From assembly GCA_963728125.1 (NCBI GenBank), contig CAVSIZ010000013.1:124001-188000 (forward strand): a DNA stretch of 64,000 nt, read 5' to 3'. The position numbers and the translations under genes are program-made. How positions within the stretch are numbered: position 1 is the stretch's first letter; every line of letters begins with the position of its first letter. This stretch comes from CAWDCV01 sp963728125 (GTDB lineage Bacteria; Actinomycetota; Actinomycetes; CAWDCV01). This document shows positions 34,541-42,832 of this stretch, in pieces. The notes under the pieces are model-generated. The model saw only the letters and a program-made list of their open reading frames with translations. It was not told where the DNA came from and searched no databases.

Positions 34541-34885
34541 ATGGAGGATCGCCTGTCGCGAGTGTTCTCCGCCCTCGCCGACCCGACCCGGCGCGACATC
34601 GTCGCCCGGCTCGCGGTCGGGGATGCGACGGTCGGCCAGCTGGCCGAGCCGTACGACGTCTCGATCCAGGCGGTCTCCAAGCACCTCAAGGTCCTGGAGG
34701 ACGCCGGCCTCGTCAGCCGTACACGCGACGCACAGCGTCGACCCTGCCATCTGGAAGCCGAGGTGTTCGACCTCATGACGAAGTGGATCGAGCGGTATCG
34801 CCAACAGGCCGAGGAACGGTTCCAGCGTCTCGACGAAGTCCTCGCCGAGATGACAAACGACCCCGGGAAGGGAGCACCATCATGA
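34541..34885 (+). CDS. ArsR/SmtB family transcriptional regulator
   Basis: A 114-residue winged-helix repressor: RVFSALADPTRRDIVARLAVGDATVGQLAEPYDVSIQAVSKHLKVLEDAGLVSRTRDAQRRPCHLE. It has no metal-binding CVC motif, so it belongs to the metal-independent SdpR-like group that often pairs with an AHSA1/SRPBCC gene. ATG 34541 has GAGGAGGGG in front. Its stop overlaps the SRPBCC start (ATGA). Two matching palindromes bracket its promoter, so it probably represses its own operon. Confidence 0.93.
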   Translation: MEDRLSRVFSALADPTRRDIVARLAVGDATVGQLAEPYDVSIQAVSKHLKVLEDAGLVSRTRDAQRRPCHLEAEVFDLMTKWIERYRQQAEERFQRLDEVLAEMTNDPGKGAPS

Positions 34886-35370
34886 GCAGCACCACCACCA
34901 ACGAGACCAGGATCGAAGCAGATCCGACGCTGCCGACGATTCGCATCATCCGCGAGTTCGACGCCCCGAAGGACCGCGTGTTCCGCGCGTGGACCGACCC
35001 GGAACTCGTCGCTCGCTGGCTGGGACCGAAGAGCACCACGATGAAGATCGACAGCTGGGACGCGCGCACCGGTGGCAACTACCGCTATGCAGCGCTGCAG
35101 GACGGTCAGGAGGTCGCGTCGTTCTACGGTTCGTTCCACGAAGTACGTCCGAGCGAACGGCTCGTGCAGACGTTCACCTGGGAAGGTGCGCCCGACGGCG
35201 TCTCCCTCGAGACCATAACGTTCGAGGACATCGGCGATGGCCGGACGCGTGTCACCGGCCTCTCGGTCGTCGACACCATTGAGACCCGCGACATGGTCAT
35301 GTCGAGTGGCATGGATAGCGGAGTGATCGAGGGCTACGAGAAACTCGACGCGCTCCTCGCTGAGGGGTAA
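34882..35370 (+). CDS. SRPBCC (AHSA1-like) domain protein
   Basis: A 162-residue START/Bet v 1-fold protein of the activator of Hsp90 ATPase homologue 1-like group: IRIIREFDAPKDRVFRAWTDPELVARWLGPK, GGNYRYAA, FHEVRPSERLVQTFTWEG, and the C-terminal helix GMDSGVIEGYEKLDALLAEG. These proteins bind hydrophobic ligands; the true ligand is unknown. Coupling to the ArsR gene suggests a small ligand-responsive pair. A strong hairpin follows the stop. Confidence 0.92.
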   Translation: MSSTTTNETRIEADPTLPTIRIIREFDAPKDRVFRAWTDPELVARWLGPKSTTMKIDSWDARTGGNYRYAALQDGQEVASFYGSFHEVRPSERLVQTFTWEGAPDGVSLETITFEDIGDGRTRVTGLSVVDTIETRDMVMSSGMDSGVIEGYEKLDALLAEG

Positions 35371-35380
35371 CCCACCGGCC

Positions 35381-35409
35381 TCGGCGGCGCCTCAGTGAGG
35401 CGCCGCCGA
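35381..35409. terminator. Bidirectional terminator hairpin
   Basis: Perfect 14-base arms TCGGCGGCGCCTCA / TGAGGCGCCGCCGA surround a single G, so the real stem is about 12 bp with a small loop. It lies between the convergent SRPBCC and amine oxidase genes and runs into the last codons of the latter. There is no U-tract. Confidence 0.75.
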
Positions 35410-37341
35410 CGTGGCCGTGGTGTGGCAGGCGTCGCCATCGACGCCTCCGTGCGACTGAAGTGATGGTGCCACGTCCAACGACGGGTTGCGGTCGAAGAAA
35501 CCGAACGGCTTGAGCCAGAACGCAACGGTGTCGACCGGCATGATGGGCCAGTCCTCGACTCGGGTGATGTGGTGAATGCCGAAGACGTACCAGAGGACGA
35601 CGTCGACATCCTCGAGCGGTTCGTTGTCCGCGATCCACCGGGTCATTCCGCCGTCGGCATCCGACTGTGTCGGGTACGCGCCGCACGGCCAACGTTCGTC
35701 CGGATGCTCGCGCGTCACCCAGAGCTGGTGGCCGATCACCGGCGCCCGCACGTACTGAGGTGTCGACGCATCCATCATTGGTGGGATGCACGCTGTCGGC
35801 ACCAGCTTGTAGGCCACCGAGTCGCCGTGCGAGTTCGGCCGCGAGGGATTGACGACCTTCCAGGCCCGCTGCGTCGACCAGTCAAAGTCGCGGCCCGATT
35901 CTGACTCTCTGCGTACGGGTGTCGCCCGTGTCGTCACCGCGAGCCCGTACGGATTGTCCGGCGACACCGGTGAGGCCAGTGAGTCCAGCTCGTACACGGT
36001 GTTCTGCTCGCCGTCCACGTCGAGGTCGAGCCGCGCCACGAGGAAGTGCTGGTGGTACGGCGCATACGTGCGCGCGTCGACGAGCGTGCCGTATGGCGGC
36101 TGCTCAGCACCCTCGGCGAACGGTGTCGTCACCATGATGCCCGTCGCGCGTACCTCGCACTCGATGTTGCCGTCCTGGTAGAAGCGCCAGTAGATGAGGT
36201 ACTCGTAGTTGGCGACCGTCACGTGACACGAGACGACGAGCCGCCGTGTCCGGCGCACCTCCGCCCCCGTTATCCCGTCGACGTGCTTCCACAGGACGGC
36301 GTTGTCCTCCTCGTGGATGCAGATGGCGTTCGTGATCTCGTACGGCTCGCCCCTCGTGTCGTGGAGCACGGCGTCGACATACCGGATCTCGCCCAGGCAG
36401 TCGCAACCGAGCTCGAGTGACGTCGTCATGAAGCCGAGGCCCCACTCGCCGATGTCGTAGGCCGTGCGCCGGTAGTGGTCGAATGTCGGGTCGCGGTACG
36501 GCACGACCATCTCCGCAAACGACATCCGGTAAGCGATATCGCGACGCTCGCCCTGATCGTCGTACTGCACCTGGTAGATGACCGGACCCTCGCGGTAGTT
36601 GAACCCCAGGCGCATCGACCACCGCTGCCACCGCAATTCGCCGTCGTCGAGGGTGAACGAGACACCGTCCGGCTGAGTGATGTGCAACGGTGTGAGATCG
36701 TCACGCAGCGTCTGCCCCGGCACGAGGTTGGGCGTGTACTCGCCCATCACGGGCGCCTCGTCGATGCTGCCGTTGTCGTCGATCTCGAGCAGCTGCATCG
36801 TGTTCATGTCGACGATCAGCTTGAGACCGGCCATCAGGTGGGCGTACGGGTTGCCGTCGGGCACCGAGCGGTACCACACGTCGCACCATCCGAGGCGGCG
36901 GTCCCGGTACTGCTCTGGCATCAGTGCCTTGCCGTACGTCCAGACGTCGAACAGCACCAGGTCGAGGTCGGTAACGCCACGTCGCGCCAAGGCCTCCTTG
37001 ACCTGCGGGTCGGCACGCATCGCCTCGTCGCACTCGTGCCATTCGTCGACAGTGAAGTTCGGGACGACGTTCGGCACCGCTGTCCACGATTCGACGGTGT
37101 TGCCGGTGAGGTCGATCACAGCTTCGTAGGTCATGCCATCGCTGCGATCCCAGAGCACGGCGAAGGACGTGCGCGGGACAGGTTCGCCCGGCGACCACGA
37201 CTTCACGGCGGCCTTCGTCGGCTCCTGCAGTTCGATCGATGCGAAGCGGTAGGCATCGGTGATGCCGCGCTCGCGGCGCAGGATCTCGGCCGTCTGCTGG
37301 AACTCGTCCGCGCTCAGCGGCTCGAGGGGATGCGATGCCAT
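35392..37341 (-). CDS. Copper-containing primary amine oxidase
   Basis: A 649-residue copper amine oxidase, the usual length for cytosolic bacterial forms. The cofactor motif is NYEY with the topaquinone precursor Tyr379. The catalytic-base region AYDIGEWGLG lies about 80 residues earlier. Copper ligands fit HQHFLVARLDLDVDG and a late His. It oxidises primary amines to aldehyde, ammonia and hydrogen peroxide; next to a permease, aldehyde dehydrogenases and an agmatinase, putrescine or another biogenic amine is the likely substrate. No signal peptide is visible. It follows the APC permease gene by ten bases, in one operon. Confidence 0.92.
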   Translation of the reverse strand: MASHPLEPLSADEFQQTAEILRRERGITDAYRFASIELQEPTKAAVKSWSPGEPVPRTSFAVLWDRSDGMTYEAVIDLTGNTVESWTAVPNVVPNFTVDEWHECDEAMRADPQVKEALARRGVTDLDLVLFDVWTYGKALMPEQYRDRRLGWCDVWYRSVPDGNPYAHLMAGLKLIVDMNTMQLLEIDDNGSIDEAPVMGEYTPNLVPGQTLRDDLTPLHITQPDGVSFTLDDGELRWQRWSMRLGFNYREGPVIYQVQYDDQGERRDIAYRMSFAEMVVPYRDPTFDHYRRTAYDIGEWGLGFMTTSLELGCDCLGEIRYVDAVLHDTRGEPYEITNAICIHEEDNAVLWKHVDGITGAEVRRTRRLVVSCHVTVANYEYLIYWRFYQDGNIECEVRATGIMVTTPFAEGAEQPPYGTLVDARTYAPYHQHFLVARLDLDVDGEQNTVYELDSLASPVSPDNPYGLAVTTRATPVRRESESGRDFDWSTQRAWKVVNPSRPNSHGDSVAYKLVPTACIPPMMDASTPQYVRAPVIGHQLWVTREHPDERWPCGAYPTQSDADGGMTRWIADNEPLEDVDVVLWYVFGIHHITRVEDWPIMPVDTVAFWLKPFGFFDRNPSLDVAPSLQSHGGVDGDACHTTATSAAPH

Positions 37342-37351
37342 GGCGGCTCCT

Positions 37352-38896
37352 TCAGTCCTCGACCACGAGCGCAGGCGTGTCCTTGACCAGAGTCTCGCCG
37401 CGGAAGAACGCCGGATCTCTGCTGCGCTGCCACAGCATGAACAGCAGCCCGATGGCGATCAGCCCGAGACCGAGGACCAGGACCAGTCCGACGCCGAGAA
37501 CACTTGCGCCGCTGCCGTAGTCGGGAGAGGCGCTGTCGCGCAACGTGATGAAGAAGACCAGGGCAAGGCCGAGGCCACCCAGCAGCGGAAAGAGCAGCTT
37601 GTAGACGAAGTCGGACGTGCTGCGCGTCAGCTCGCGCCTGAAGTACCAGATGCACGCGAACGCGACGAGACCGTAGTAGAAGCAGATCATGATGCCCAGT
37701 GAGTAGATCGTGTCCGTGAGGACGTTCTCGCTGACGAACGTCAGCACCGCATAGAAGGTCGCAGCGCCGACGCCGGCGGCTAACGTCGCAAAGGACGGCG
37801 TCTGAAAGCGCGGATGTACCGTCGCGAAGCGCTGGGGGAAGGCGCGGTACGTGCCCATCGCCAGCATGGTGCGTGACGACGGAAGGAACGTGGTGATGAG
37901 GCTGGCGGCGCTCGACGCCAGAACGGCGAGGAAGAGGAACAGATTGAGCGGGCTCCCCAGCACGGGTTCGGCCAGCGCACCGAAGACGTTCTCCTCGATC
38001 TCTGGATTTCCGAGCCCCAATCCTTCCTCACCCACGCCGGCATACATCTGCGTCGCGATGGCGACGAGCAGGTAGGTCAGCAGGATCGATATCACGCAGA
38101 GCAGCGCTGCGCGGCCGGGCGTCGTGTCGCTGTCTTTGGATTCCTCGTTCACCGTGAGGCTGGTGTCCCACCCCCAGAAGGCGAAGATCGATCCGGACAA
38201 GCCAGCGATGAACGCTGACAGCGTCAGTCCGCTGGGACTGAACCACGACCACGAGAACGGCAGGCCAGTGTCTGACGATCCGGACTTGGCCAGTGCGGCT
38301 ATGGCGAAAACCACCAGGAGGACCATCTGGAAGCCCACGAGGATGAACTGCACGCGCTCGGTGGTCGTAATGCCGCGGTACGCCACGAAGGTCGCGATGG
38401 CCAAGAACGCCAAGCACGTCACGACATTGACGAGGCGGTTCTCCCACAGCGTCGAGATGCTCTCACTGCCGGTGATCTCGCCAATGAACTGGTAGAAGAA
38501 CTGCACGGCGACCCCGGCGAGATTCGACAGCACGATGACCGTCGCCAGAATCGCTGCCCAGCCGCCGATCCAGCCGACGTACGGGCCGAATGACTTCGTG
38601 GTCCAGGTGAATGACGTGCCGCAGTCAGGCGCCACCTTGTTGAGCTCGCGGTACGCGTACGCCGCGAAGAACATCGGCAGGAAGCCGGCAATGATGACAA
38701 CGGCCATCTTGTCGCTCGCCTCGGCGACGAGGATGCCGATGGTCGCCGTGAGCGCGTAGGCCGGCGCCACGGACGAGATCCCGAGGACCACGCCGCCGAG
38801 CAACCCGACGGAGCCGGCGCGCAGCCCCTTCTCCTGGAGATCGGCTTCGGCGTGGTGTCGCGGATCATGGCTGTGCGGACCGCGGGTCGTTGTCAT
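37352..38896 (-). CDS. APC family amino acid/polyamine permease
   Basis: A 514-residue permease with about twelve membrane segments. The APC signature near the first helix is LLGGVVLGISSVAPAYALTATIG, followed by AYRELNKVAPDCGTSFTWTTKSFGPYVGWIGGW. ATG 38894-38896 is preferred because GGGAGG lies five bases upstream; a GTG two codons before it is less well placed. It probably imports the amine oxidised by the adjacent copper amine oxidase. A paralogue lies at 45.5 kb. It is divergent from the aldehyde dehydrogenase gene. Confidence 0.92.
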   Translation of the reverse strand: MTTTRGPHSHDPRHHAEADLQEKGLRAGSVGLLGGVVLGISSVAPAYALTATIGILVAEASDKMAVVIIAGFLPMFFAAYAYRELNKVAPDCGTSFTWTTKSFGPYVGWIGGWAAILATVIVLSNLAGVAVQFFYQFIGEITGSESISTLWENRLVNVVTCLAFLAIATFVAYRGITTTERVQFILVGFQMVLLVVFAIAALAKSGSSDTGLPFSWSWFSPSGLTLSAFIAGLSGSIFAFWGWDTSLTVNEESKDSDTTPGRAALLCVISILLTYLLVAIATQMYAGVGEEGLGLGNPEIEENVFGALAEPVLGSPLNLFLFLAVLASSAASLITTFLPSSRTMLAMGTYRAFPQRFATVHPRFQTPSFATLAAGVGAATFYAVLTFVSENVLTDTIYSLGIMICFYYGLVAFACIWYFRRELTRSTSDFVYKLLFPLLGGLGLALVFFITLRDSASPDYGSGASVLGVGLVLVLGLGLIAIGLLFMLWQRSRDPAFFRGETLVKDTPALVVED

Positions 38897-38918
38897 CGGC
38901 ACCTCCCACGCTGCTGAT

Positions 38919-38948
38919 CGAGGCGGAGCAACGGTAGTCGCCGCCTCG
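38919..38948. promoter_or_regulatory. Inverted repeat in the permease/dehydrogenase divergent promoter
   Basis: CGAGGCGG and CCGCCTCG (8-bp arms, 14-base spacer) lie midway between the two divergent starts. It could be an operator or an mRNA hairpin; the sequence alone does not decide. Confidence 0.35.
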
Positions 38949-38997
38949 GCTGCGCGCCTAGGCTGGCGCCGCCGACCGACGCGGAGGGACGAGGGCG

Positions 38998-40443
38998 ATG
39001 GCTGAGAAGAAGCAGTTCCACAACATCATCGACGGCAAGGTGCAGGCGTCAGCCGACGGTGCTGCGATGGACGTCGTCAATCCCTCGACCGGCGAGGTGT
39101 ACGCGACTGCACCGAACTCGTCCGCTGCTGACGTCGACGCCGCGTTCCAAGCCGCCGGCAAGGCATTCGAGAAGTGGCGCTGGTCGCTGCCGGCTGAGCG
39201 GCAGCGTGCGCTGCTCAAGCTCGCCGACGTCATCGAGGAGAACGCCGACGAGCTCATCGCCATCGAGTGCGAGAACACCGGCAAGCCCTTCGGCCTCACG
39301 AAGTCGGAGGAGATCCCTCCGATGGTCGACCAGATCCGGTTCTTCGCCGGCGCCGCGCGCGTCCTCGAGGGGAAGTCGGCGGGGGAGTACATGCGCGGCC
39401 ACACCTCGTCGGTCCGCCGCGAGCCGATCGGGCCGGTGGGGCAGGTGGCACCGTGGAACTATCCGATGATGATGGCGGTCTGGAAGTTCGCTCCCGCGCT
39501 CGCCGCAGGCAACACCGTTGTCCTCAAGCCGTCCGACACGACGCCCGCGTCGTCGTTCTGGATGGTCGAGAAGATGCAGGAGATCTACCCGCCGGGCGTA
39601 TGCAATCTCGTCTGCGGAGACCGGGACACCGGCGCCGCAATCGTCGAGCACCCGATCCCGCAGTTGGTGTCCATCACCGGATCGACGCGCGCGGGCATCG
39701 CCGTAGCCATGGCCGCGGCCAAGGACGTCAAGCGCAGCCACCTCGAGCTCGGCGGGAAGGCGCCCGTGCTCGTGTTCGACGACGTCGACATCGAGCAGGC
39801 GGTCGAGGGCATCACGACCGGCGGCTACTTCAACGGCGGCCAGGACTGCACTGCTGCGACCCGGGTGCTCAGCCAGGGCGGCGTGTACGACGACTTCCTC
39901 GCCGCGATGACGGAGTCGGTGCGCAACACCAAGACGGGCTTTGACCCCGATGACGACGACATCCTGTACGGCGCCATCAACAACGAGAACCAGCTCGAGC
40001 ACGTCTCCGGCCTCGTGGACCGGGCGCCGGACCACTCCCGGGTGCTCGCCGGCGGACACCGGCAGGGCTCCCGAGGGTTCTTCTACGAACCCACGCTCGT
40101 TGCCGATCTGGAGCAGGGCGACGAGCTCGTCACCACCGAGATCTTCGGCCCCGTCATCACCGCTCAGCGGTTCAGCGACGAGGACCAGGCGGTCGCGTTC
40201 GCGAACAGCTCGGAGTACGGCCTGGCCTCGTCGGTGTGGACGCGCAACGTCGACACTGCCGCACGGATGTCAGCGCGACTCGACTATGGCTGCGTGTGGA
40301 TCAACTGCCACATCCCGCTCGTCGCCGAGATGCCGCACGGCGGCTTCAAGCACTCGGGGTACGGCAAGGACCTGTCGATGTACGGCTTCGAGGACTACAC
40401 GCGCGTCAAGCACGTGATGCACTACCACGGCTTCGAGGGCTAA
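38998..40443 (+). CDS. Aldehyde dehydrogenase, probable gamma-aminobutyraldehyde dehydrogenase
   Basis: A 481-residue NAD(P)-dependent aldehyde dehydrogenase. Catalytic Cys284 lies in GGQDCTAATRV and general base Glu250 in HLELGGKAP; the substrate-binding end reads GGFKHSGYGKDLSMYGFEDYTRVKHVMHY. The sequence style is that of PatD/YdcW-type 4-aminobutyraldehyde dehydrogenases, which turn the product of putrescine oxidation into GABA. That fits the neighbours (amine oxidase, agmatinase, GABA transaminase). GGAGGGACGAGGG precedes the ATG. It converges with the agmatinase gene. Confidence 0.88.
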   Translation: MAEKKQFHNIIDGKVQASADGAAMDVVNPSTGEVYATAPNSSAADVDAAFQAAGKAFEKWRWSLPAERQRALLKLADVIEENADELIAIECENTGKPFGLTKSEEIPPMVDQIRFFAGAARVLEGKSAGEYMRGHTSSVRREPIGPVGQVAPWNYPMMMAVWKFAPALAAGNTVVLKPSDTTPASSFWMVEKMQEIYPPGVCNLVCGDRDTGAAIVEHPIPQLVSITGSTRAGIAVAMAAAKDVKRSHLELGGKAPVLVFDDVDIEQAVEGITTGGYFNGGQDCTAATRVLSQGGVYDDFLAAMTESVRNTKTGFDPDDDDILYGAINNENQLEHVSGLVDRAPDHSRVLAGGHRQGSRGFFYEPTLVADLEQGDELVTTEIFGPVITAQRFSDEDQAVAFANSSEYGLASSVWTRNVDTAARMSARLDYGCVWINCHIPLVAEMPHGGFKHSGYGKDLSMYGFEDYTRVKHVMHYHGFEG

Positions 40444-40448
40444 CCGAC

Positions 40449-41484
40449 CTATTCCGCAGGCTTCGCTGCTGGTCGTCCGCTGAGCAGCGGCTGACCCGGG
40501 TCCCACGATGATGGGTCGACCGCGTCGCGACGCCGTCGGGCCATCGCGCTCAGCGTTTCCAGGACGACGCGGTTCGCCAGGAACGCGGTGATCTCGGCAT
40601 GGTCGTACGGGCGGACTGACCTCCACGACATCGACGCCGACCACCGGCAGCTCCAGGTTGATCCGCCGCACCGCGTCCAGCAGCTGACGAGCGGTGATCC
40701 CGCCAGGCTCGGGTGTGCCGGTGCCCGGGGCGTGCGCCGGGTCGCACACGTCAACGTCCACGGACAGGAACACCCCGTCGCAGTCGTCCATGGCGATGGT
40801 GAATGCCTCGGTGAGGCACTCGTTGAGCCCACGCTCGCCGATCTCGGTCATCTCGTACGACCGCATCGAGACGCCGGCCATCCAATCGAGTGTGTCGGGC
40901 GGCGGCCAGTACCCGCGCAACCCGATCTGCAGGAAGCGGTCACCCCGCAGCGCTCCCGATTCGATGAGGCGGCGCATCGGTTGCCCGTGCCCCCACAGCG
41001 ATCCGAACTCGATGTCTCCGGTGTCGGCGTGAGCGTCGAAGTGGATCATCGAGATGCGACCGTGTCCGAGGACGTTCGCGACGCCCTTGGCATCCGGGTA
41101 CGCAATCGAGTGGTCACCACCGAGGGTGATGGGCACGGCGCCAGCGCGGGCGACCTTCTCGACGGCGGCTTCGAGCGCGGGCAATGCGGCCTCGATGTCG
41201 CCGGAGTACATCTCCACGTCGCCGGCGTCCAGAACCCGCAGGTCGATCAGGCCGTCGGTGCGTAGCGCCAGGCTCGGTCGCGAGCCGTCGTGCGACAGGT
41301 AGTCGGTGCTGCGGATGGCCTGCGGCCCGAAGCGCGCGCCGGGGCGGTTCGACGTACCGCCGTCGAAGGGTGCACCGAGGATGACGACGTCTGCACCCTC
41401 GTACGTCGACGGGTCGTCGAGGTCGCAGCGGTCGATGCCGAGAAAGGTGATGTCGGGGCCGAACTGTGCGCCGTACCTAGTCAC
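40449..41484 (-). CDS. Agmatinase/ureohydrolase family protein, frameshifted near the 3' end
   Basis: The N-terminal ~280 residues are a complete ureohydrolase core with both manganese sites: TLGGDHSIAYPDAKGVA, SMIHFDAHADTGD, and FLSVDVDVCDPAHAPGTGTPEPGG. Agmatinases convert agmatine to putrescine plus urea. After VVGVDVVEVSPP the expected YDHAEITAFLANRVVLETL appears only in the next frame, ending at 40449; one extra base in the G run at 40609-40611 (plus strand) explains it. Without correction the frame runs on to 40270 inside the opposite dehydrogenase gene. GTG start with GGAGG. It is a real frameshift or an assembly insertion. Confidence 0.85.
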
Positions 41485-41561
41485 GAGCCGACCTCCGGCG
41501 CGAGCACACAGCTGGAGCGCAGTCGCTGGAGGGCGGCGGGATCAGAGGTCATAGGGCACAC
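41481..41561 (-). CDS. Possible 26-residue leader peptide upstream of agmatinase
   Basis: A small frame (GTG 41561, or ATG 41552) with AGGAGG just upstream ends in a TGA that overlaps the agmatinase GTG (GTGA). The peptide reads MTSDPAALQRLRSSCVLAPE and a short end. The ribosome-binding site and coupled stop suggest it is translated, possibly as a coupling or leader peptide, but it has no recognisable family and could be chance. Confidence 0.35.
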   Translation of the reverse strand: MCPMTSDPAALQRLRSSCVLAPEVGS

Positions 41562-41576
41562 CGTCCTCCTGACGCG

Positions 41577-41825
41577 TCAGCCGCGCCAGCGTTCCCAGGC
41601 AGCCTGTCGCGACGTACCCGCGACATCGCCCACCTGGGCCCAGGACGACGCGCCCGCAAGCGCCCGTGCCGACTCGCCCAGCGCCTCACCGAGGACCTGG
41701 GTCAGCTCGACGAGCTCAGCGAACGCCTGCGCATCGGAGCGGCGAGCCAGTGCCTCAACGCCGTCGCGAAGCATCCTTGCCAACTCAGCTGTCGACATCG
41801 CGTCGAGCTCATCCTGTGTCGTCAC
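41577..41825 (-). CDS. Small protein with C-terminal helix-turn-helix-like segment
   Basis: An 82-residue protein. The N-terminal 55 residues are helical and acidic; the C-terminus SSWAQVGDVAGTSRQAAWERW has the look of a helix-turn-helix (W-x-x-[VI]-G-x-x-x-G-[TV]-S-R-Q-A-A). Similar small proteins occur in actinobacteria without known function. The start overlaps the stop of the C45 hydrolase gene by four bases. It may be the local regulator of the island, though that is inference. Confidence 0.65.
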   Translation of the reverse strand: MTTQDELDAMSTAELARMLRDGVEALARRSDAQAFAELVELTQVLGEALGESARALAGASSWAQVGDVAGTSRQAAWERWRG

Positions 41826-42793
41826 GAGAGCCCCAGTCGTACGGCGAAGGTCTCGTCAGGATCGTCGAACGTGCGATGCCAGGCCGCGGTCGGCCACAGG
41901 TAATCGACGGCACCTTCGGTCGGGCGATACACCGCCGTGTAGAGGGTGCCGAAGGCGCGCGCGTAGTCGGTGCTGTAGAGCGGCGCGCGCAGGAACGCCT
42001 CGGCGAGCTCGTCGGTAGTGGGCCGCCGCTCGAGCAAGTCGCAGAGGAACCTCTGCCGCTCGACGCTGTGGAACCTCGCCGCGTGCGTCGGATCCTCAGG
42101 TGTATTGCCCCGGTGATTCGTCGCGACGCGCGCCGGCGTAACCAGCGGTGTGCTGCCAGGAGCGACGAAGGCGGTCGCCGCGTTGCCGCGAGCGTCGACC
42201 AGGGTGATGTTGTACGTCATCGAGACAGGGACCCGCTCGAGCGCTGCCACCGCCGACGACACCGAGTCGGCAACCTCCAGCACGTAGCGCACGACCAGGG
42301 GAATGCCGAAGCCGGGAGCCGAACCTCGGCGCCCACCGAATGCCAGTGACGCGACCAGCCCGTCCTCGTTCATGCCGTCCAGCAGCCCCCACAGGCAATC
42401 GCCCATGCCGATGACCCGACGTCCGGTGAAAGCACTGGAGTAGACGACGCGCTCGAACAGGTCGGGGCTGTAGTCGTAGTTGCGCACGAGAGCCGGAGTG
42501 GGGGAGTCCAGCACGGCCTGGGAACAACCGGGGAGGAACCGCGGCGGGTCCCACAGTGTCAGCATCCGCGCAGCGGTCTCGTCCGGTCCGGTGAGGTCGA
42601 CGAGTCGTTCCCAGGTGGGGACGAGCTCGGGCATGTGCGTCGTCAACCGGGCTCGGCAGGTCTCGAGGTCCGGCCGAGCGCCGTCGCTGAGATACCAGCT
42701 GCGATACGCGGGCCACGTCGCATCGAACAGCTGCCGCCAGCGGGGTCCTGGCCGCGGTTCGCGGATACCGTACAGAGTGATGGGGTAGGTCAC
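41822..42793 (-). CDS. C45-family Ntn hydrolase (acyl-CoA:6-APA acyltransferase-like)
   Basis: A 323-residue protein of the peptidase C45/acyl-CoA:6-aminopenicillanate acyltransferase group. The likely nucleophile is Cys90 in PGCSQAV, followed by the typical strands ALVRNYDYSPDLFERVV, GMGDCLWGLLDGMNEDGLVASLAFGG, YNITLVDARGNAATAFV and VATNHR. Such enzymes form or cleave amide bonds. GTG 42791-42793 is chosen because homology begins there; the frame upstream is antisense to the ATP-grasp gene. It is divergent from that gene and coupled to the small helix-turn-helix gene, so it may hydrolyse an amide made by the ligase. Confidence 0.8.
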   Translation of the reverse strand: MTYPITLYGIREPRPGPRWRQLFDATWPAYRSWYLSDGARPDLETCRARLTTHMPELVPTWERLVDLTGPDETAARMLTLWDPPRFLPGCSQAVLDSPTPALVRNYDYSPDLFERVVYSSAFTGRRVIGMGDCLWGLLDGMNEDGLVASLAFGGRRGSAPGFGIPLVVRYVLEVADSVSSAVAALERVPVSMTYNITLVDARGNAATAFVAPGSTPLVTPARVATNHRGNTPEDPTHAARFHSVERQRFLCDLLERRPTTDELAEAFLRAPLYSTDYARAFGTLYTAVYRPTEGAVDYLWPTAAWHRTFDDPDETFAVRLGLS

Positions 42794-42808
42794 GTTGTCA
42801 AGGTTACC
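42788..42808. promoter_or_regulatory. 21-bp palindrome between the C45 and ATP-grasp genes
   Basis: The site has the symmetric form GGT-N-AC-N-TTG-N-CAA-N-GT-N-ACC and covers the start codon of the C45 gene, 25 bases before the ATP-grasp start. It looks like a regulator-binding site that could control both divergent genes. I did not find a second copy in the island. Confidence 0.55.
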
Positions 42809-42832
42809 CTGACGTGCAAGCGGGGAGTGTCC

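Noticed and set aside
40270..40448. C-terminal extension of the uncorrected agmatinase frame
   Set aside because: It is antisense to the end of the aldehyde dehydrogenase gene and unlike any ureohydrolase; the conserved C-terminus is in the adjacent frame.
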